Of a DNA stretch of 33,741 nt, positions 17,330 to 26,228 are shown piece by piece. A program made the translations under genes and the position numbers. The notes beneath the pieces are model-generated. The model saw nothing but the letters and a program-made list of their open reading frames with translations, was not told the DNA's origin and ran no database searches. Within the stretch, counting starts at the first letter, position 1, and every line of letters begins with the position of its first letter. The stretch spans positions 1-33,741 of the forward strand of contig MGBU01000002.1 of the NCBI GenBank assembly GCA_001790205.1. Direction: 5' to 3'. The DNA is from Candidatus Rokubacteria bacterium GWA2_73_35 (GTDB lineage Bacteria > Methylomirabilota > Methylomirabilia > Rokubacteriales > CSP1-6).

Positions 17330-18055
17330 TCAACGGCCGGCGCGTCCGAGGCCCAGGTAGGCGCTCCGCACGCGCGGGTCGTCGGCGAGCGCGCGGCTCG
17401 CGCCCGCGACCGCCACCCGCCCCGTCTCGAGGACGTAGCCGCGCGCGGCCAGCCGGAGCGCGCGCCGCGCGTTCTGCTCGACCAGCAGCACGGCCACGCC
17501 GCCCTCGTTGATGCGCCGGATGGTGCGGAAGATCTCGCTCGCCAGCATCGGCGCGAGCCCGAGCGACGGCTCGTCGAGGAGCAGGAGGCGCGGCCGCGCC
17601 ATCAGCGCGCGGCCGATCGCGAGCATCTGCTGCTCGCCCCCCGAGAGCGTGCCCGCGAGCTGCGTGCGGCGCTCGCGGAGCACCGGGAACAGCTCGAAGG
17701 CCGCCTCCGCGCGCGCGCCGAGCTCGCGCCGCGCCGCCGTGTGCCCGCCCACGAGGAGGTTCTCGAGGACGCTGAACTCCGGGAAGATCTCGCGCCCCTC
17801 GGGCACGTGCGTGATGCCCGCCGCGACGATCGCGTCCGCGGGCGCGTGCGTGATGTCCCGCCCCTCGTACACGACGCGGCCGCGCGCGGGCCGCACGAGC
17901 CCGGAGATCGCGCGGAGCGCGGTGGACTTGCCGCTGCCGTTGGCGCCGAGGAGGGTGACGATCTCGCCCGGCTCGACGGTGAGCGACACGCCGTCGAGCG
18001 CGCGGCGCTTGCCGTAGTAGACGGCGACGTCCTCGAGCGCGAGCGTCGCGCTCAC
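17330..18055 (-). CDS. livF: Branched-chain amino acid ABC transporter ATP-binding protein (LivF-like, second cassette)
   Basis: GTG start at 18055 overlapping the livG stop. LLGANGSGKSTALRAISGL, LSGGEQQMLAIGRALMARPRLLLLDEPSLGLAP. Confidence 0.94.
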   Translation of the reverse strand: MSATLALEDVAVYYGKRRALDGVSLTVEPGEIVTLLGANGSGKSTALRAISGLVRPARGRVVYEGRDITHAPADAIVAAGITHVPEGREIFPEFSVLENLLVGGHTAARRELGARAEAAFELFPVLRERRTQLAGTLSGGEQQMLAIGRALMARPRLLLLDEPSLGLAPMLASEIFRTIRRINEGGVAVLLVEQNARRALRLAARGYVLETGRVAVAGASRALADDPRVRSAYLGLGRAGR

Positions 18056-18813
18056 GCCTCCTCGCTCCCCAGGTACGCCTCGATGACGGCGGGGTCGGCC
18101 GCGATCTCGCGCGGCGAGCCCGACGCGATCCGGCGGCCGTAGTTCAGGACGAGGACCCGGTCCGAGATCCCCATGACGAGCTCCATGTCGTGCTCGACGA
18201 CCAGGACCGTGAGCCCGCCCTCGTCGCGGAGGCGGCGGATCAGTTCCATGACCGCCTGCGTCTCCGTGGGGTTGAGGCCGCCCGCGGGCTCGTCGAGGAG
18301 CAGCAGCCGCGGCTCGGCAGCGAGCGCGCGCGCGATCTCGAGGCGCTTCTGGGAGCCGAGCGGCAGGCTGCCGGCCTCGACGCCGGCGACCTCGGCGAGG
18401 CCGACGCGCTCGAGGAGCGCGCGGGCGACGGCCCGCGCGCCCGCCTCCTCGCGCCACACCGAGGGGAGCCCGAGGGCTCCGCGCACGAGGCCGCCGCGCA
18501 GGTGGGCGTGCCGGCCGATCAGCACGTTGTCGAGCGCGCTGAGCTGCCGGAAGACCTCCGTGTTCTGGAACGTGCGGGCGATGCCCCGCCGGGCGATCCG
18601 GTGCGGCGGGAGCCTGAGCAGGTCCTGGCCGCGGAAGCGGACGCGCCCGGCGGACGGCCGGTAGAGGCCGGTGACGACGTTGAAGACGGTGGACTTGCCC
18701 GCGCCGTTCGGGCCGATCAGCGCGAAGATCTCCCGCTCAGCGACCTCGAAGCTCAGCGCGCTGAGCGCGGCGAGCCCGCCGAAGCTGATCGAGAGACCCT
18801 CGACGCCGAGCAC
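18052..18813 (-). CDS. livG: Branched-chain amino acid ABC transporter ATP-binding protein (LivG-like, second cassette)
   Basis: MLGVEGLSISFGGLAALSALSFEVAEREIFALIGPNGAGKSTVFNVVTGLYRPSAG; LLLLDEPAGGLNPTE. Confidence 0.95.
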   Translation of the reverse strand: MLGVEGLSISFGGLAALSALSFEVAEREIFALIGPNGAGKSTVFNVVTGLYRPSAGRVRFRGQDLLRLPPHRIARRGIARTFQNTEVFRQLSALDNVLIGRHAHLRGGLVRGALGLPSVWREEAGARAVARALLERVGLAEVAGVEAGSLPLGSQKRLEIARALAAEPRLLLLDEPAGGLNPTETQAVMELIRRLRDEGGLTVLVVEHDMELVMGISDRVLVLNYGRRIASGSPREIAADPAVIEAYLGSEEA

Positions 18814-18819
18814 GGAGCG

Positions 18820-19980
18820 CTACTCCGCCTTGAGCCAGTCCGTGAGCTGCTTGAAGCGGCCCTTCTCCACGCGCACCCAGAAGCCCTGCTTCTGCGTCTC
18901 GTGGTCCGCGCCGATCGAGAGCGGCGGCAGGATGCCGCTGTCGAACCCCTTGACGCCCTCGAGGGCCGTGACGAGCGCCGAGCGCGTCAGGGTGCGCCCC
19001 GCGCGCTTGGCGCCCTCGGTGAACAGCATCGCCGCGAAGTAGCCGGAGAGCGAGTAGCGGTTCGGCTCGTTCTTCGGGAAGTACTTCTGCATCTCCGCGC
19101 GGTAGCGCTTGAGCGCCGCCAGGTCGGACGCCACCGGGTCGGGCCAGAGTGAGAGCCCCTCGACGCCCTCGGCGGCGTCGCCCGCGAGCGCCAGGTATCG
19201 CTCGTCGGTGAGCGGCCCCGAGGAGACCGCGACGACCTTCGTCCAGCCGATCCGCTGCCGCTCCTTCAGCGCCTGCGCCGCGGGCCCGGGCGTCAGCACG
19301 AGGAACAGCACCTCGGGCTTCGCGGCCTGCAGCTTCGCGATCTGCGCGCTGACGTCCGTCACGCCGCGCTTGACGGATTCGGCGGCCACCATCTTCAGGC
19401 CGTGCGGCGCGAGGTTCTTCTCGAACGCGGTGAGGAAGGACTTGCCGTACTCGTCGTCCTGGTACAGCGTGGCGACCGCCTTGAACTTCCGCTGGCCGAC
19501 CAGGTAGTCGATCATCATCTTCGCCTGGCGGTCGTAGAGCAGCATGCCGTTGAACACCCACGGCCGGCCGCGGGTGACCGGCGAGCCCTGGAACGGGAAC
19601 AGGAGGGGCACCTTCTGCTCCTCGAGGTAGCCGAGCGTGGCGACGACCGGCGGGGTCCCCTGGGGCGCGATGATCGCGAACACCCGGTCCTGCTCCACCA
19701 GCTTCTTCGTGTTCGCGACGGCCTCCTGGGGCTTGTAGCCGTCGTCGTAGTAGATCGTGCGGATCTTCCGCCCGTTGATGCCGCCGGCGTCGTTGACGAC
19801 CTTGAAGTAGAGATCGACGCCGTACCGCGTCGCCTGCTCGCCCGTGAAGGCGAGCGGGCCCGAGAACGAGTTCGAGCCGCCGAGGACGATCTCCGAGTCC
19901 GTGACGCCCTGTTGCGCGAGCGCCGGCGGCGCCGCCGCCGCCACGAGGAGCGCGATCACGACTGCGAGCCCTGTCCTCAT
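18820..19980 (-). CDS. ABC transporter substrate-binding protein (Leu/Ile/Val-binding type, second cassette)
   Basis: MRTGLAVVIALLVAAAAPPALAQQGVTDSEIVLGGSNSFSGPLAFTG. SD GGAGGAGG is correctly spaced for the ATG at 19980; the ATG at 19986 is too close to the SD. Confidence 0.93.
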   Translation of the reverse strand: MRTGLAVVIALLVAAAAPPALAQQGVTDSEIVLGGSNSFSGPLAFTGEQATRYGVDLYFKVVNDAGGINGRKIRTIYYDDGYKPQEAVANTKKLVEQDRVFAIIAPQGTPPVVATLGYLEEQKVPLLFPFQGSPVTRGRPWVFNGMLLYDRQAKMMIDYLVGQRKFKAVATLYQDDEYGKSFLTAFEKNLAPHGLKMVAAESVKRGVTDVSAQIAKLQAAKPEVLFLVLTPGPAAQALKERQRIGWTKVVAVSSGPLTDERYLALAGDAAEGVEGLSLWPDPVASDLAALKRYRAEMQKYFPKNEPNRYSLSGYFAAMLFTEGAKRAGRTLTRSALVTALEGVKGFDSGILPPLSIGADHETQKQGFWVRVEKGRFKQLTDWLKAE

Positions 19981-20198
19981 ACGCATCCTCCTCCCGATGA
20001 GTGGTCCGACTGCCACTCGATCCAGTCCGTGAGTTGCCCGAAGCGACCTTCCCCGTACTGCGCGCCCGCGTCCGGGTCGCCTGCTCCGGCCCCGTCCGGG
20101 GCGGCGGCCGGCGGCGGCGCGCGCACCCCCCGCCGTCTTCGCGCGCGGCGACGGGCGCGTCCCGGTCGCGGCGAGCGCGAGCGCTCCTCGGTGCGCAT
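19977..20198 (-). CDS. Small 73-aa ORF whose C-terminal part resembles the end of the neighbouring substrate-binding protein (possible gene relic)
   Basis: ...GDPDAGAQYGEGRFGQLTDWIEWQSDHSSGGGCV. Stop TGA overlaps the SBP ATG (ATGA). GRFGQLTDWIEW compares with GRFKQLTDWLKAE at the SBP C-terminus. The N-terminal half is low-complexity Arg/Pro/Ala. Confidence 0.4.
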   Translation of the reverse strand: MRTEERSRSPRPGRARRRARRRRGVRAPPPAAAPDGAGAGDPDAGAQYGEGRFGQLTDWIEWQSDHSSGGGCV

Positions 20199-20211
20199 GC
20201 GCGGCTCTCTC

Positions 20212-21135
20212 CTATCGCGCCGGGGGCGTCCGCCGCGGCACGCGGCTCGCGATCCCGCCCGGCATGAACAGCATGCAGCCGATCAGGATCAGGCCGAAGA
20301 ACAGCGGCCGGTAGTTCTGGAAGGCGGCGAGCCAGTCGTACAGGAGCGTGATCACCGCCGCGCCGAGGATCGAGCCGGGGATCGAGCCGAGCCCGCCGAC
20401 GATGATCATGGCGACAAAGTCCACCGACAGGAACACGTCGAACGCGTCCGGCGAGATGAAGCCGACGACGAACGCGAACAGCCCGCCGGCCACGCCCGTG
20501 TAGAACGCCGAGACCGCGAACGCGAGCGTCTTGTACGCCGCCAGGTGCACGCCACTCGCCTGCGCGGCGATCTCGCTCTCGCGGATCGCGAGCAGCGCCC
20601 GCCCCGTCCGCGTCCGCGCGATGTTGACCGCGGCGGCGACCATCAGCGCGCCGACCGCGAGCACGAGGTAGTACTTGGCCGCGTCGCTCGCGAGCGCGAG
20701 CGGGCCGAGCCGCGCGACGGGCACGGCGAGGCCGTCGTTGCCCCGCGTGAGCCAGTCGAGGTTCAGGATCGCCTCGACCACCACGAACCCGAACGCGAGC
20801 GTGGCCATCGCGAGGTAGAGGCCCTCCAGGCGCAGGCACGGCACGCCGAGCGCCAGGCCGACGAGCGCGGTCGCCAGCCCCGCCAGCGCCAGCGTCAGCA
20901 CCACCGGCAGCGCCGGCTCCCGCACCGTGAGGACCGCGGCCACGTACGCGCCGACCGCGAAGAAGCCCGCGTGGCCGAACGAGAGCTGGTTCGTGTAGCC
21001 CGAGAGGAGGTTCAGCCCGATCGCCACGATCGCGTTCACCACGATCAGGCTCGTCAGGAACACGAAGTAGCGCGGCACCAGCAGCGGCCAGGCGAGCAGG
21101 ACCGCACCGCCCGCGACCAGCGCCGCCCGGCGCAT
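20212..21135 (-). CDS. livM: Branched-chain amino acid ABC transporter permease (LivM-like, second cassette)
   Basis: MRRAALVAGGAVLLAWPLLVPRYFVFLTSLIVVNAIVAIGLNLLSGYTNQLSFGHAGFFAVGAYVAAVL; RTRTGRALLAIRESEIAAQASGV. Confidence 0.95.
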   Translation of the reverse strand: MRRAALVAGGAVLLAWPLLVPRYFVFLTSLIVVNAIVAIGLNLLSGYTNQLSFGHAGFFAVGAYVAAVLTVREPALPVVLTLALAGLATALVGLALGVPCLRLEGLYLAMATLAFGFVVVEAILNLDWLTRGNDGLAVPVARLGPLALASDAAKYYLVLAVGALMVAAAVNIARTRTGRALLAIRESEIAAQASGVHLAAYKTLAFAVSAFYTGVAGGLFAFVVGFISPDAFDVFLSVDFVAMIIVGGLGSIPGSILGAAVITLLYDWLAAFQNYRPLFFGLILIGCMLFMPGGIASRVPRRTPPAR

Positions 21136-22013
21136 CACACCTTCCGCTGCCGGGCCCGCCCGAGCACGCCGCTCGGCCGGATCATGAGGATGGCGATCAT
21201 CAGGAGAAACGGCACCGAGTGCTTGATCCCCGCCGGCAGCCAGAGCGGCGCCAGGTTCTCCAGCACGCCGAGGAGCATGCCGCCCACGACGGCGCCCGGC
21301 ATGGACCCGAAGCCGCCGAGCACCGCCGCGGTGAACCCGTTGATGACCACGAGCCCCATCGAGGACGACAGGAAGACGACCGGGGCGATCAGCACGCCCG
21401 CGATCGCGCCGACGACGCCGGCGAGCACCCACGACGCCGAGTACACGCGCTCGACGCTGATGCCCATGAGCCGCGCGGCGCGCTGGTTCTGCGCCACCGC
21501 GCGCATCGCGCGGCCGAGCCGCGTCCAGCGGAAGAGCGCGCCGAGCGCCAGCATGAGCCCCAGCGAGCCGCCGATGATGCCCAGCGACACCGGCGCGACG
21601 CGCACCGGCCCCAGCACGAGCGGGCGGTTGTCGAAGAACGACGGGAACGGGAACTGGTCGTGCGTCCACACGAGGCCCGCCGCGGCGCGCAGCACGAGGG
21701 AGAGGCCCAGCGTGATGATGAGCACGTCGAAGTGGGTCGCCGAGATCGCGCGCCGGATGACCGCCCACTCGATGGCCCAGGCGAGGAGCGCCGCGGCGGC
21801 GACCGCCACGAGCAGGACGACGACCAGCGGCAGAGCGAGCGCTTCCCAGGCCGCCCAGCCCACGAACGTCGAGATCATCAGCATCTCGCCCTGGGCGAAG
21901 TTGAGCGTCCGGGTGGCGTTGTAGATGATGACGAGCGCGATGGCCATCAGCGCATAGATCGAGCCCGTGGCGAGCCCGCTCACGACGACGTGGATCAGCG
22001 CCGCCGTCGTCAC
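21135..22013 (-). CDS. livH: Branched-chain amino acid ABC transporter permease (LivH-like, second cassette)
   Basis: MTTAALIHVVVSGLATGSIYALMAIALVIIYNATRTLNFAQGEMLMISTFVGW; RWTRLGRAMRAVAQNQRAARLMGI. Confidence 0.95.
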   Translation of the reverse strand: MTTAALIHVVVSGLATGSIYALMAIALVIIYNATRTLNFAQGEMLMISTFVGWAAWEALALPLVVVLLVAVAAAALLAWAIEWAVIRRAISATHFDVLIITLGLSLVLRAAAGLVWTHDQFPFPSFFDNRPLVLGPVRVAPVSLGIIGGSLGLMLALGALFRWTRLGRAMRAVAQNQRAARLMGISVERVYSASWVLAGVVGAIAGVLIAPVVFLSSSMGLVVINGFTAAVLGGFGSMPGAVVGGMLLGVLENLAPLWLPAGIKHSVPFLLMIAILMIRPSGVLGRARQRKV

Positions 22014-23737
22014 GGGCGCCGGCCCCCCGTCACGCGCTCGACCTCGAACGTCTCCGCGTCGACCTCCACGCCGTAGTCGCGCCGCGCCGCAGCGCGCGAG
22101 AGCACGCCGTCGCGGACCTCCGCCGCGACGAGCTCGGCGGGCCGCTCGCGCGGGTCGCCGAAGCCGCCGCCGCCGCCGGCGCGCTGGCGGAAGCGCGTGC
22201 CGCGCGGGATCGCCACGACGTCCTTCGAGCGGGGCACGACCCGCGTCCCGTCCGGCAGCGTCAGCTCGATCGAGTTCAGCGCGCCGGGGCCGCCGCCGAA
22301 CAGGCCGAACGCGCGCGCCTCCTCGTCCACGCCGTCGCCGAAGACCACCCCGGTGACATCCTCGCCGTGCACCTCGAACTCGGTCTCGACGCCGAGGCCG
22401 CCGCGCCAGCGGCCGGGCCCCGCCGAGTCGGCCAGGTACTCGTGCCGCCGCAGGAGGTGCGGCGTGTGCACCTCGAGCATCTCGTAGTCCTGCGCGAGGA
22501 GGCCGCCCGCGGTGTTGATGAGGCCGATGTGGTCGTAGCCGTCCGTGCCCCGGACCGCGCCCGAGCCGCCCTTGAGCGCGAGGAACAGGATGTCCACGTA
22601 GCGCCGCCCGCGGCGAGGGTCCCGGCCCGTCACGGTCATGCCGAGCATCCGGTTCCAGCCCGCCGACACCCGGTCGGGCAGCGCCGGCGCCAGCGCGCGG
22701 AAGATCGCGTCCGAGTGCGGGCCCGCGAGCGTGTTGCCGAACGTCGTCGCGGCCGGGAACTCAGCGTTGAGGATCGTCCCCCGCGGGATGTGGACGCGCA
22801 CCGGGCGGAGGATCCCCTCGTTGTGCGGCAGGTCGGGGTCCACGAGCATCAGGAGCGTGAGGATCACCGCCGAGAACGACGACGCGTACGGCGCGTTCAC
22901 GAAGCCGACCGTCTGCGGGTCGGTGCCCGTGTAGTCGAAGGCGATGTCGCTGCCGCGCTTCGCGATCGTCACCACGATCCGGTGGCGGCTCCCCGGATGG
23001 TGGCCATCGTAGAACACGACGGACTCGCCGCGGTACGTGCCGTCGGGGATGCGCCGGAGCTCGCTCCGCATCCGCCGCTCACCGGCGTCGAAGAGGGCCT
23101 CGAGGTGGCGCTCGAGGGCCGCCGCGCCGTGGCGCCGGTAGAGCTCGAGCACGCCGCGCTCGCCGACGACGGTCCCGCCGATCTGCGCCTCGAGGTCCTC
23201 GGCCACGATCGGCAGGCGCACGTTCGCGAGCACGAGGTTCCAGACGTCGCGCCGGAGCTGCCCCCGCTCGACGACGCGGAGGGGCGGGATGCGGAGCGCC
23301 TCCTGCCACACCTCGGTCGCCCTCGGGTTGTAGCCGCCGGCCTGCGCGCCCCCGATGTCCGCCTGGTGCCCCTTCGTCGCCGCCCACGCGACCAGCCGGC
23401 CCTCGTGGAAGACCGGGCGGAAGACGGCGACGTCGTTGTTCTGGTTGCCGCCCGAGAACACGTCGTTGTGCAGGAACACGTCGCCCGGGTGCACGTCGCG
23501 GCCGAACGCCGCGATCACCGCGCGGCACGCCGGGGCGAGCGCGAAGGCGAGGATCGGGATGTACTCGGCCTGCTCGAGGATGCGGCCCTCGGCGTCGTAG
23601 AGGCCGGTGACGAAGTCGCGCGCCTCGCTGAGGATCGGCGAGCGCGTGGTGCGCAGGAGCGTGAGCCCCATCTCCTGGGTGATCGCCCGCAGCCGCCGCT
23701 GCAGCACCGACGCGAGCACGGGATCCGGCGCGTTCAC
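22010..23737 (-). CDS. hyuB: Hydantoinase B/oxoprolinase-family protein (HyuB-like)
   Basis: GTG start at 23737: VNAPDPVLASVLQRRLRAITQEMGLTLLRTTRSPILSEARDFVTGLYDAEGRILEQAEYIPILA...HPGDVFLHNDVFSGGNQNNDV...; GDPRERPAELVAAEVRDGVLS. Confidence 0.94.
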   Translation of the reverse strand: MNAPDPVLASVLQRRLRAITQEMGLTLLRTTRSPILSEARDFVTGLYDAEGRILEQAEYIPILAFALAPACRAVIAAFGRDVHPGDVFLHNDVFSGGNQNNDVAVFRPVFHEGRLVAWAATKGHQADIGGAQAGGYNPRATEVWQEALRIPPLRVVERGQLRRDVWNLVLANVRLPIVAEDLEAQIGGTVVGERGVLELYRRHGAAALERHLEALFDAGERRMRSELRRIPDGTYRGESVVFYDGHHPGSRHRIVVTIAKRGSDIAFDYTGTDPQTVGFVNAPYASSFSAVILTLLMLVDPDLPHNEGILRPVRVHIPRGTILNAEFPAATTFGNTLAGPHSDAIFRALAPALPDRVSAGWNRMLGMTVTGRDPRRGRRYVDILFLALKGGSGAVRGTDGYDHIGLINTAGGLLAQDYEMLEVHTPHLLRRHEYLADSAGPGRWRGGLGVETEFEVHGEDVTGVVFGDGVDEEARAFGLFGGGPGALNSIELTLPDGTRVVPRSKDVVAIPRGTRFRQRAGGGGGFGDPRERPAELVAAEVRDGVLSRAAARRDYGVEVDAETFEVERVTGGRRP

Positions 23738-25803
23738 GCCGGCTCCAGCACGAACGAGCCGTGGCGGTCGGTCTCCAGGCGCCACTCGGGCGGAACGACG
23801 ACCGTCGTGAGCGGCAGCTCGACGAGCGCCGGCCCCGCCAGGCGCGCACCGGCGCCGAGGCCCAGGCCGTCGTAGAGGTCCACCTCGCCGAACGCCCGCT
23901 CCGCCGCGAGCCACGCGCGCCGCCGGCCCCGGCGCAGCGTCCGGGCCGCGCCGCCGGCCGGCGCCTCCGGCAGGCGCGGCTTGTCCACGAGGCCCGTCGC
24001 CACGCCGCGGACGTTGACCAGCTCGAGCGGCGTGTCGGGCAGCGCGTAGCCGTACAGGCGGTCGTGCGCCTCGTGGAAGCGCTTGGCGACGCCGGAGAGG
24101 TCGGCGGCGTCCGCCTCCTCGGCGAGGAGCGGCACCGTGATCTCGTGGTACTGGCCGACGTAGCGGACGTCGCACGCGAGCGCCAGCGCGCGGCGCGCCG
24201 CGGGGACGCCCTCGCCGGCGAGCGCCGCGTGCCCGTCGCGGGCGAGCGCCGCGCACACGCCCCGCAGGCGGTCGGCGTCGAGCCCGTCCACCGGTACCAC
24301 GAGGGTCTGGACGAGGTCGTGGCGCAGGTCGGCGAAGAGCATCCCCGCGGCGCAGAAGATCGAGGAGTCGCGCGGCACGAGGATGCGCGTGATGCCGAGC
24401 TCGTGCGCGATGCCCGCGGCGTGGACCGGCCCCGCGCCGCCCGCGACCACGAGCGGGAGCGCCCGCGGGTCGTGCCCCCGCTCGACCGTCACGTGCCGGA
24501 TGCCCGCCGCCATGTTCGCGTCGATGACCTCGACGATGCCGGCCGCCGCGGCCTCGACCCCGAGGCCGAGCCGCGCGGCGAGCCCCTCCACCGCGGCGCG
24601 CGCGGCGCCGGGATCGAGGCGCAGCCGGCCGCCGAGGAAGCCCGCGGGGTCGAGGAGGCCGAGCAGGAGGTCGGCGTCCGTGCAGGTCGGCGCGCTCCCG
24701 CCCCGGCCGTAGCACGCGGGGCCCGGCGCGGCGCCGGCGCTCCGCGGGCCGACCCGCAGCAGCCCGCCGTCGTCGATCCAGGCGATCGAGCCGCCGCCCG
24801 CGCCGATCGTGTGGATCGCGAGCATCGGCAGGCCGAACGGGTAGCGCCCGATGCGGCCCTCGGAGGTGAGCATCGCCGCGCCGTCCCGGACCAGGCACAC
24901 GTCGAAGGACGTGCCGCCCATGTCCACGGTGAGGAAGTCGCGCAGGCCGTGCGTCGCCGCGTACGCCGTCCCGGCCGTGGGCGCCGCCGCGGGTCCCGAC
25001 AAGAGCGTGCTCGCGGCCGCCGCGCGCGCGGTCGCGGGCGCCGCGACGCCGCCGTTCGACTGCATCACGAGGAGCGTGCCGCGGAAGCCCGTCAGGGCCA
25101 GGCGCGTCGTGAGCCGCTCCAGGTAGCGGGCGAGCACCGGGCCCACGGCGGCGTTCAGCACCGTCGTGCTCACGCGCTCGGTGAACCGGATCTGCGGCAG
25201 GATCGCCGAGGAGCGCGTCACGTACGCGCCCGGCAGCGCCGCGGTCGCCAGGCGCGCGGCCGTGACCTCGTGCGCCGGGTTCGCCCACGCGTGCAGGAAG
25301 CAGACCGCGACGGCCTCGACGCCGACCGCGGCGAAGCGCGCGAGGGCGTCCTCGACGTCGCGGTCGTCGAGCGGCGCCACGACCGCGCCCGTGGCGTCCA
25401 CGCGCTCGGTCACGGGCAGCCGGAGCCAGCGCGGCACCAGCGGCTCCGGCGCGCGGTAACGGTTGTCGTACTGGGCCTCGCGGATCCCGCGCCGCATCGC
25501 GAGCGCGTCGCGGAAGCCGCGCGTCGTGAGCAGCCCGACGCGCGCGACGTCGCCGGTGAGCACGGCGTTCGTCGTGATCGTCGTGCCGTGGACGATCAGC
25601 TCCACCTCGGCGAGGAACTCGCCGAGGCTCCGGCCCTCGCCCGTCGCCATCTCGGCGAGCCCGGCGAAGAAGCCGTCGGTGGGGTCCGGGGGCGTGGTCG
25701 GGACCTTGACGGCCCGCGGCCGCCCGAGCGCGGGCTGCAGCAGGAAGTCCGTGAAGGTGCCGCCGACGTCCGCGCCGATCCGGTAGCCGGACTTCGCGAT
25801 CAT
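23734..25803 (-). CDS. hyuA: Hydantoinase A/oxoprolinase-family protein (HyuA-like)
   Basis: MIAKSGYRIGADVGGTFTDFLLQ, VHGTTITTNAVL, SGPAAAPTAGTAYAATHGLRDFLTVDMGGTSFDVCLVRDG, GAGGGSIAWID. Confidence 0.95.
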   Translation of the reverse strand: MIAKSGYRIGADVGGTFTDFLLQPALGRPRAVKVPTTPPDPTDGFFAGLAEMATGEGRSLGEFLAEVELIVHGTTITTNAVLTGDVARVGLLTTRGFRDALAMRRGIREAQYDNRYRAPEPLVPRWLRLPVTERVDATGAVVAPLDDRDVEDALARFAAVGVEAVAVCFLHAWANPAHEVTAARLATAALPGAYVTRSSAILPQIRFTERVSTTVLNAAVGPVLARYLERLTTRLALTGFRGTLLVMQSNGGVAAPATARAAAASTLLSGPAAAPTAGTAYAATHGLRDFLTVDMGGTSFDVCLVRDGAAMLTSEGRIGRYPFGLPMLAIHTIGAGGGSIAWIDDGGLLRVGPRSAGAAPGPACYGRGGSAPTCTDADLLLGLLDPAGFLGGRLRLDPGAARAAVEGLAARLGLGVEAAAAGIVEVIDANMAAGIRHVTVERGHDPRALPLVVAGGAGPVHAAGIAHELGITRILVPRDSSIFCAAGMLFADLRHDLVQTLVVPVDGLDADRLRGVCAALARDGHAALAGEGVPAARRALALACDVRYVGQYHEITVPLLAEEADAADLSGVAKRFHEAHDRLYGYALPDTPLELVNVRGVATGLVDKPRLPEAPAGGAARTLRRGRRRAWLAAERAFGEVDLYDGLGLGAGARLAGPALVELPLTTVVVPPEWRLETDRHGSFVLEPA

Positions 25804-26228
25804 CGGCGCGGCTCGCACAGCTCCGTGATCAGGCCGGTCGCCGGGTCGGGCTCGAGGAAGGCCACGCGGCCGTGCGCGCCCTCCACCGGGAAGCCCGGCA
25901 CGACGCACGCGCCCCGCGCGGCGACCTCGGCGAGCGCCCGGTCGAGGTCCTCCACGCGGAAGCACAGGTGGTGGACGCCCTCGCGGCGGGCGAGCGTCGG
26001 GCCGAAGCGCTCGACGACCGGACCCGTGTACTGCACGAGCTCGAGCGGCGCGCCGCCGACCTCGAGGAACGCCACGCGCACGCCGAGCGCGCTCTCCCAC
26101 CGCTCGCCGGCGCGCACGCCCGCGAGGCGCTCGAGCGAGGCCACCGCGCGCTCGAGGTCCTCGACGACGATCCCGATGTGCATGAGCCGCCCGAAGAGCG
26201 GGCCCGCTGTGGGCGCGTGTGGCTTCAT
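25800..26228 (-). CDS. VOC-superfamily protein, methylmalonyl-CoA epimerase-like
   Basis: MHIGIVVEDLERAVASLERL...VAFLEVGGAPLELVQY...GVHHLCFRVEDLDRALAEVAARG...GRVAFLEPDPATGLITELCE. Confidence 0.85.
   Translation of the reverse strand: MKPHAPTAGPLFGRLMHIGIVVEDLERAVASLERLAGVRAGERWESALGVRVAFLEVGGAPLELVQYTGPVVERFGPTLARREGVHHLCFRVEDLDRALAEVAARGACVVPGFPVEGAHGRVAFLEPDPATGLITELCEPRR

Noticed and set aside
22010-25288. Apparent fusion ORF of 1092 aa containing HyuB
   Set aside because: The N-terminal ~515 residues are an out-of-frame reading of hyuA. The true HyuB start is GTG 23737.
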